Made by a program: the position numbers and the translations under genes. Below the pieces are notes generated by a model. The model was not told the DNA's origin. It saw only the letters and a list, made by a program, of their open reading frames with translations, and did not search any database. From Novosphingobium sediminicola (GTDB lineage Bacteria; Pseudomonadota; Alphaproteobacteria; Sphingomonadales; Sphingomonadaceae), in NCBI RefSeq assembly GCF_014196525.1, contig NZ_JACIDX010000003.1:186001-250000 (forward strand): 64,000 bases of DNA. Reading direction: 5' to 3'. Below are positions 58,912-64,000 of this stretch, one piece after another. Within the stretch, counting starts at the first letter, position 1. The number at the start of each line of letters is the position of its first letter.

Positions 58912-59985
58912 ATGGCAAGCTTGTCCCCAACCCAGCAATTATCGGCCCTGGCGCGCAGAGAGTGGGCCGAACTCTCGCGCGTCAATTCCAGCCCGCGCCC
59001 GTGGCAGATGCCCTTTATGGCGGGCGTGACCTCGGCGGCGCCGGTGGCGCTGGGCCTGTGGCTGGGTGCCTTTTCGCAAGGGTTGATGGCGGCATTGGGG
59101 ACGATGGTGTTCGTCTATCTCACCAATGCCGGGATGGAGCGCCGCCTGCTGACGCTGATGGCGATGAGCTTTGCCATCACCGCCTGTTTTGCCCTCGGCC
59201 TGATCGCGGCGCTGGTGCATTTCGCGCCGGTGCCGGTGGTTATGGTGACGGGCGCGCTGGTTTCGATGGGGTGCCGCTATCTGCGTCAGGGGCCGCCCGC
59301 TGCGATGTTTCCGGTGATGGCTTGCGCCATCGCGCTGTTTTCGCATGTGTCTTGGGATCAGATCCCTGCGCGGGTGGGCATCCTGTTTTTGGGCGCGATG
59401 TTCGCCGCCGCGATGGGTTTTTTCTACAGCCTCTATATCCTGCGCCTGCGCCCGCCGGAGCCGGAAAGGCCCGCGCCGCCGCTGTGTTTCGAGATATTGG
59501 TGTTTGAACCGGTGATGATCGGCCTTGCCGCAGGTCTGGCGCTGGCCGCCGCGCAGGCGCTGGGGCTGGACAAGCCCTTCTGGGCCCCGGTCAGCGCGAT
59601 TGCCGTGATCCAGTCGGCCAGTATGCGGATGATGTGGACCAAACAGATGCACCGCATCATCGGCACCGGTCTTGGCGTGGCGCTGGCATGGGGCATCCTC
59701 AGCCTTGAATTGTCGCATGGCTGGCTGGCGGTGATGATCGGCGTGCTGACCTTTGTGATCGAGGTGGCGGTGGTGCGCCATTACGGCTTTGCCACGATTT
59801 TCATCACGCCGCTGGCCATCCTGCTGGGGCAGGCGCAGGCCAGCGTGGCCGCCTCGCCCGGCGCGATCACGCTGGCGCGGCTGGAGGATACGGTGGTGGG
59901 CTGTTTCGTCGCGGTGGCGGTGGGTTTGGTGATGCATTCGCCGCAGGTGCGGGTATTGGCGGCGGGGCGGCGCGCGCGTGGCTGA
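58912..59985 (+). CDS. FUSC-family inner-membrane protein
   Basis: This 357-residue protein has two blocks of hydrophobic helices: about 35-180 (MPFMAGVTSAAPVALGLWLG and on) and 195-345 (VFEPVMIGLAAGLALAAAQA, FWAPVSAIAVIQSA). Each carries the PFWAPV/TxxRxxGTxxG pattern of fusaric-acid-resistance/aromatic acid exporters (HRIIGTGLGVALAWG). No long cytoplasmic domain is present. It may export aromatic acids produced upstream. Overlaps the LysR gene by eight bases. Confidence 0.8.
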   Translation: MASLSPTQQLSALARREWAELSRVNSSPRPWQMPFMAGVTSAAPVALGLWLGAFSQGLMAALGTMVFVYLTNAGMERRLLTLMAMSFAITACFALGLIAALVHFAPVPVVMVTGALVSMGCRYLRQGPPAAMFPVMACAIALFSHVSWDQIPARVGILFLGAMFAAAMGFFYSLYILRLRPPEPERPAPPLCFEILVFEPVMIGLAAGLALAAAQALGLDKPFWAPVSAIAVIQSASMRMMWTKQMHRIIGTGLGVALAWGILSLELSHGWLAVMIGVLTFVIEVAVVRHYGFATIFITPLAILLGQAQASVAASPGAITLARLEDTVVGCFVAVAVGLVMHSPQVRVLAAGRRARG

Positions 59986-60886
59986 CCGGCTGACCGGCAT
60001 CGAGGTCTTTGTCCGCGCGATCCGGCGGGGCAGCCTGTCGGCCGCCGCGCGCGAGATGAACATGTCCGGCGCGATGGCGGCCAAACATCTGGCCCAGCTT
60101 GAGGAAAGGCTGGGCGCGACATTGGTCCACCGCACCACGCGCCGCCTGTCCTTGACCGAGGCGGGGGCGCAATTTCTCGAACGCGCCGAACGCATTATCG
60201 CCGACCTGAGCGAAGCCGAGAGCGAGGTTTCGGCCCATTCCATCGCCATCGAGGGCCTGCTGCGGGTCAGCGCGCCAGTGTCTTTCGGGGTGCTGCATCT
60301 CTCGGGACTGGTGGCTGAATTTCATCAGCGCCATCCCAAGGTGACCATCGAGCTGGGCCTGAACGACCGTTTCGTCGATCTGCTGGAGGAGCGCTGGGAC
60401 GTGGCGATCCGCATCGGGCGGCTGGCCGACGGCACTCTGGTGGCGCGCAAATTGGTGAGCGAGACTTTCACGCTTTGCGCTTCGCCCGCCTATCTGGCCG
60501 CGCATGGCGCGCCGCAAAGGGTTGAGGATCTGTCGGTCCATCAATGCCTTGGCTATACGCTGGCGCCGCTGGTGGGGGTGCGCGAATGGGCCTTTGGCCC
60601 CCATGGCGCGATCCGCGTGCCGATCAACGCGCCCTTTATCGCAAACAATGGCGAGGCGCTGGTGCGCGCGGCCTGTGCGGGGCAGGGCATTGTTTATGCG
60701 CCGCGCTTCATGACTGCTGGGGCGATTGCGGCGGGGCGATTGGTGGAAATCGACGTGGGTGTGCCGCTACTGGATCTGGGGGCGATCTATGCTGTTACCC
60801 ATGCCACGCGGCGGCCTGCGGCGCGCACGCGGGCGTGGATCGACTTTCTGGCCGAGCGATTGCCCGCCATCGCGCGCCATTGGTGA
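59978..60886 (+). CDS. LysR-family transcriptional regulator
   Basis: These 302 residues have an N-terminal HTH (GSLSAAAREMNMSGAMAAKH, LEERLGATLVHRTTRRLSLT) and a periplasmic-binding-like effector domain starting EGLLRVSAPVSFGVLHL. Subclass resembles the DsdC/AaeR-like group that often regulates neighbouring exporters. GTG 59978 overlaps the FUSC stop region. It may control the FUSC gene; no operator was identified. Confidence 0.87.
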   Translation: MADRLTGIEVFVRAIRRGSLSAAAREMNMSGAMAAKHLAQLEERLGATLVHRTTRRLSLTEAGAQFLERAERIIADLSEAESEVSAHSIAIEGLLRVSAPVSFGVLHLSGLVAEFHQRHPKVTIELGLNDRFVDLLEERWDVAIRIGRLADGTLVARKLVSETFTLCASPAYLAAHGAPQRVEDLSVHQCLGYTLAPLVGVREWAFGPHGAIRVPINAPFIANNGEALVRAACAGQGIVYAPRFMTAGAIAAGRLVEIDVGVPLLDLGAIYAVTHATRRPAARTRAWIDFLAERLPAIARHW

Positions 60887-60958
60887 CGGCGCTGTCGTCT
60901 TGTGTTCATATTGCCGGGGCAAAGAGGCGCCCTTGGCCCGTCTGACAGGATTTTGCGC

Positions 60959-61699
60959 ATGAATACCCCCAACCCGGCCCAGATCGCCGCGCTCTTCGAT
61001 GTCGACCTGATTGGTCTGATCACCAGCTTCATCTGCCTGCTGACCGCCTTTGTACTGGGCACGCTGATCGGGCTGGAGCGGCAATGGCGACAGCGCACGG
61101 CGGGATTGCGGACCAATGTGCTGGTGGCGGTGGGGGCGGCGGCCTTTGCCGATCTGGGCCTGCGCGTGGCGGGCGTCGATGGCGGGGTCCGGGTGATTTC
61201 CTATGTCGTGTCGGGCATCGGCTTTCTGGGCGCGGGGGTCATCATGAAGGAAGGCACCCATGTGCGCGGCCTTAACACCGCCGCTACGCTGTGGGCCAGC
61301 GCGGCGGTGGGCAGTTTTGCCGGGGCGCGCAAACCGGCCGAGGCGGTGCTGGTGGCGGGTTTCGTGCTTGCGGGCAACACGCTGCTGCGCCCGCTGGTCG
61401 ATGCGGTCAATCGCCGCCCGATGGACCCGGAGGAAACCGAGGCGCTCTATCGCGTCCATGTGGTTTGCCCGTCGGGCGGGGTGTCGCAGGCGCGTGACCT
61501 GTTGTTCGAGGAACTGGAAACCCACCATTACCCGATCCGCGACATAGAAACGCTGGCCGATAGTGAGGCCCATGTCGAACTGGCCGCGATATTGGTGCCT
61601 TCTACGGCCAATCCGGTCGATCTGGACGCGATCACCGCCCATATCGCCCGCCACGAAGGCATTATCAGCGCAACATGGACCGTCAGCGCCACCAACTGA
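60959..61699 (+). CDS. MgtC/SapB-family membrane protein
   Basis: These 246 residues have four to five N-terminal helices with the family sequence GTLIGLERQWRQRTAGLRTN, SGIGFLGAGVIMKEG and RGLNTAATLWASAAVG. A cytoplasmic ACT-like C-terminal domain runs from about 155 (YRVHVVCPSGGV). MgtC-like proteins modulate ATP synthase or Mg2+ adaptation; the exact role here is unknown. Not obviously linked to neighbours. Confidence 0.87.
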   Translation: MNTPNPAQIAALFDVDLIGLITSFICLLTAFVLGTLIGLERQWRQRTAGLRTNVLVAVGAAAFADLGLRVAGVDGGVRVISYVVSGIGFLGAGVIMKEGTHVRGLNTAATLWASAAVGSFAGARKPAEAVLVAGFVLAGNTLLRPLVDAVNRRPMDPEETEALYRVHVVCPSGGVSQARDLLFEELETHHYPIRDIETLADSEAHVELAAILVPSTANPVDLDAITAHIARHEGIISATWTVSATN

Positions 61700-61736
61700 T
61701 ATGGCCTTTGGCGGCGGGGCGGCCTAGGATGCGCCC

Positions 61737-62783
61737 ATGCCCTTTGCTCTCCCGACGCGCAGCCGCCTTGCCATCGCCCAGACCATCCGCGTTATGGCCG
61801 CCTGTCTGGTCACCTATTGGCTGACCGGGCTGATGGGGGTCAAGCAGGGGTATTGGGCGATCTTTACCGTGCTGATCGTCATGCAGGGCTCGCTGGGGGC
61901 CACGGCCACGGCGGCCTTTGATCGATTGATCGCAACGATTGCCGGGGCGGTGATGGGCGGGGCGGTGGTGATGGTCACGCCGCGCGATCCTGTGGCGGTG
62001 GGGGCCTCGTTGATTGCCGTTTCGGGCGTGCTGACCTTTGCCGCCGTGCGCCAGCCCCGGCTGCGCGGGGCGGCGCTGACCTCGGCTATCGTGCTGCTGA
62101 CCCGCTCGCCCGATATTCCGGTCGGGGTCTTTGTCGTGGACCGGATTGTCGAGATCACGCTGGGCGGGGCGATTGGCGTGATGGCAAGCCGGTTCATCCT
62201 GCCCGTGCGGTCGCGCGGGGCGATGATTGCCCGTTTTTGCGAGATCCTGAACACGATGGCGCAATTGCTGAATGCGCAGGCCGATGCGCTGGCGCGGGGC
62301 GAGGCGCTGGCGTCGGCGGAGGCCAATATCGCCTTGCGCCAATCGCTGGTGGCGACCGAGGCGGTCTTGAATGACGCTCGGCGCGAAAGGGCTATGGGGC
62401 TGGTGCGCGAGGATGTGTCCGATGCCATCCCGCGCACGCTCTGGCGCATCCGCAACGGCATTGCCCAGATCGGCCAGATTCTGGGCACGCCTTTTCCGCC
62501 GATCGCGCTGACGATTGTCGGCCCGGCGGTGGAGGCGATGCTGCGCGCCCATGCGCAATCGGCGCAGGATGCGGCGGCGGCTCTGTCGGATGGCGGGGCG
62601 CTGGCGCAAAATTCCGAGGCTGCCGAGGCCTTCGAGCGGGCCTTTGTCACCCTGCAGCATTCCGACGAGGCGCGCGCGATCCCCTTTGACGCGATGGGGC
62701 GGGTTTTCGGCATGGCCTTCACCCTGCGGCGGATGCAGCAGGATTTCCACGATCTGGGCGAGCGGATCGCGGAATGTCGCTAG
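61737..62783 (+). CDS. FUSC-like membrane protein
   Basis: This 348-residue protein has six hydrophobic helices in the first 160 residues (RVMAACLVTYWLTGLMGVKQ, YWAIFTVLIVMQGSLGATAT, DRLIATIAGAVMGGA), the half-module of FUSC/YccS-type proteins. A cytoplasmic helical domain rich in Ala and Arg follows. Different from the FUSC at 58912 in having one membrane block only. Possibly pairs with it or with another half; substrate unknown. Confidence 0.8.
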   Translation: MPFALPTRSRLAIAQTIRVMAACLVTYWLTGLMGVKQGYWAIFTVLIVMQGSLGATATAAFDRLIATIAGAVMGGAVVMVTPRDPVAVGASLIAVSGVLTFAAVRQPRLRGAALTSAIVLLTRSPDIPVGVFVVDRIVEITLGGAIGVMASRFILPVRSRGAMIARFCEILNTMAQLLNAQADALARGEALASAEANIALRQSLVATEAVLNDARRERAMGLVREDVSDAIPRTLWRIRNGIAQIGQILGTPFPPIALTIVGPAVEAMLRAHAQSAQDAAAALSDGGALAQNSEAAEAFERAFVTLQHSDEARAIPFDAMGRVFGMAFTLRRMQQDFHDLGERIAECR

Positions 62784-62887
62784 GATTGCCAACTCTTGGT
62801 TGAAGATTATTCAAGGAAATAGGCAATTATCGCCTTGGGGTAAGGGGCGTAGAAGCAGGCCATCCCTTCTTCTCGGAGCCGTCCCCC

Positions 62888-63475
62888 ATGAAACTGTTTG
62901 TCCTTTCCGCCGCTCTCGCGCTGCCCATCGCAGCCCATGCCCAGACCGCCCCGGTTCAGGGCGGCACCTATAAGGTGGAATCGCATCACACGCTGGCCCA
63001 GTTTTCGGTCAACCACTTTGGCTTCAACGATTTCTTCGGCGTGATCCCTGATGCCACCGGCACGCTGGTGCTCAACCCCGCGCAGGGCCTGGCGGGCACT
63101 TCGCTCGATGTCTCGTTGCCCGTCGACCGGATTTCGACCACCAATGCCGTGCTGGACGGCGAGCTGAAGAGCGCCGACTGGCTGGACGCGGCGAAATTCC
63201 CCACCATCCGCTTCGTCTCGCAAAAGGTTGAGCAGACCGGCCCCCGTACCGCGCGCATCACCGGCACGGTGACGCTTCATGGCGTGACCAAGCCCATGGT
63301 GCTGAACGCCACGCTGGGCGGTTCGGGCGTCAATCCGATGACCAAGGCCTATACGGTCGGCTTTAGCGCCACCGGCACGATCAAACGTTCGGATTTCGGC
63401 GTGACCAAATATGTCCCCTATGTGGGCGACGATCTGGCGATCTCGATCACCGCCGCCTTTGAAAAGGCCAACTGA
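62888..63475 (+). CDS. YceI-family periplasmic lipocalin-like protein
   Basis: These 195 residues have signal peptide LFVLSAALALPIAAHAQ. The barrel reads GGTYKVESHHTLAQFSVNHF, SLDVSLPVDRISTTN, WLDAAKFPTIRFVS, VTLHGVTKPMVLNATLGG and GTIKRSDFGVTKYVPYVGDD, all characteristic of YceI, which binds polyisoprenoid or quinone-like lipids. The cytochrome b561 gene begins two bases after its stop, the common YceI-CybB pairing. Confidence 0.93.
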   Translation: MKLFVLSAALALPIAAHAQTAPVQGGTYKVESHHTLAQFSVNHFGFNDFFGVIPDATGTLVLNPAQGLAGTSLDVSLPVDRISTTNAVLDGELKSADWLDAAKFPTIRFVSQKVEQTGPRTARITGTVTLHGVTKPMVLNATLGGSGVNPMTKAYTVGFSATGTIKRSDFGVTKYVPYVGDDLAISITAAFEKAN

Positions 63476-63476
63476 T

Positions 63477-64000
63477 ATGAGCGCCCGCTACTCGGCTGTA
63501 GCTATGATTCTGCACTGGCTGGTGGCGGGCTTCTTGCTGGCCAATCTGGCGCTGGGCTGGTGGATGAAGCGCCTGATCGGGCTGGACCAGTTCGAGGCGT
63601 TTCAATTGCACAAATCCATCGGCATGAGCGTGCTGACGCTTTCCATCCTGCGGCTGCTCTGGCGCGTGACACACCGCGCGCCAGCCCTGCCCGAAACGAT
63701 GAATGCGTTGGAACGCTTTGCCGCCCATGCCACCCACCTGTTCTTCTATGGCATGATGATCCTGATGCCGCTCACCGGCTGGGCGCTGGTTTCGGTCAGC
63801 CCGTTCAACATCCCCACGCTGTTGTGGCACACGATTCCGCTGCCCCATATCGCCATGTTGCATGATCTGGCCGCCCCGGCGCGGGCCACGGCGGGCAAGC
63901 TGTCGGGCGGGGCGTATATGGCGATGGCGTTTGGCGGGGCGGCGCTGATCGCCCTGCATGTGGCCGCCGCATTGAAGCACCAATTCATTAACCGCGATGG
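63477..64000 (+). CDS. Cytochrome b561, partial at right edge
   Basis: From ATG 63477 an open frame runs to the window end: MSARYSAVAMILHWLVAGFL begins the first helix with a heme His. HKSIGMSVLTLSILRLLWR, ATHLFFYGMMILMPLTGWAL and ALIALHVAAALKHQFI follow with further His ligands of a four-helix di-heme b561 (CybB type). It probably transfers electrons from ubiquinol, with YceI as partner. The C-terminus lies beyond base 64000. Confidence 0.9.
   Translation, partial: MSARYSAVAMILHWLVAGFLLANLALGWWMKRLIGLDQFEAFQLHKSIGMSVLTLSILRLLWRVTHRAPALPETMNALERFAAHATHLFFYGMMILMPLTGWALVSVSPFNIPTLLWHTIPLPHIAMLHDLAAPARATAGKLSGGAYMAMAFGGAALIALHVAAALKHQFINRD

Noticed and set aside
1..64000. CRISPR arrays, tRNA or rRNA genes, insertion sequences
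   Set aside because: Read through for regular short repeats, cloverleaf sequences and transposase motifs; none found.

Overview
The window is GC-rich, densely packed DNA from a Gram-negative heterotroph. Three TonB-dependent receptors, an RND efflux set, a p-cresol-methylhydroxylase-type flavocytochrome and the general protein flavour point to an alphaproteobacterium of the Sphingomonadaceae, with Novosphingobium as a reasonable guess. The genus is inference. About 46 protein genes are present; the first (SDR, 1-640) and last (cytochrome b561, 63477-64000) run off the edges. I found no rRNA, tRNA, CRISPR array, insertion sequence or replication origin.

Layout. (1) 1-5532: a sugar-acid locus. 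Two short-chain dehydrogenases and a fumarylacetoacetate-hydrolase-family enzyme resemble the non-phosphorylative L-fucose route. They are followed by a TetR repressor and an MFS carrier, with a hydroxypyruvate-isomerase-like gene opposite. The divergent promoters each carry a CTAAAC-N3-GTTTA(G/T) palindrome over the -10. (2) 5705-23374: a glycan/N-acetylglucosamine locus. It holds an alkaline phosphatase, GH115, NagX (HGSNAT-like), GH89 alpha-N-acetylglucosaminidase and a large TonB receptor on the minus strand. On the plus strand are nagB-II, nagA, a fused EIIA-HPr-EI protein and NagE (EIICB), followed by a GntR/HutC regulator. (3) 23463-26816: a heme-type TonB receptor with two Fur-like boxes, plus a DUF6607-like exported protein. 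(4) 26849-33850: an RND tripartite efflux operon under a TetR regulator, with three ATACC-N4-(G/A)GTAT operators. (5) 33975-36967: rutBCDA (uracil ring cleavage).

(6) 37073-50376: an exported amidohydrolase, then a six-gene minus-strand run read from 46636 down to 38814. It encodes a TonB receptor, exported M20 hydrolase, exported nucleoside hydrolase, purine permease, adenosine-deaminase-family enzyme and exported nucleoside-deoxyribosyltransferase-like protein. Divergent to it are a TctD/TctE-like two-component system and a DAACS transporter. The same direct repeat, CTGTCA-N5-CTGTCA, lies upstream of both the receptor and the transporter, so the locus looks like a co-regulated nucleoside/nucleobase scavenging system. 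(7) 50444-51840: a Gfo/Idh/MocA oxidoreductase and a Dabb protein.

(8) 51819-58854: aromatic degradation. A XylR/DmpR-type sigma-54 activator is divergent from an operon with a clear -24/-12 promoter and two upstream palindromes. The operon encodes a small Tat-exported protein, a PchC-like cytochrome, a tyrosyl-FAD 4-alkylphenol dehydrogenase, a second cytochrome c and an aromatic aldehyde dehydrogenase; a terminator and a phenol-type outer-membrane channel gene follow. (9) 58912-64000: two FUSC-family membrane proteins, LysR, MgtC, YceI and cytochrome b561.

The best candidates for an undescribed system are the two-component-controlled nucleoside scavenging run (6) and the TonB/GH89/NagX/GH115/PTS locus (2). 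In (2) the order of the bacterial NagX and GH89 genes echoes the lysosomal HGSNAT-then-NAGLU step of heparan breakdown.
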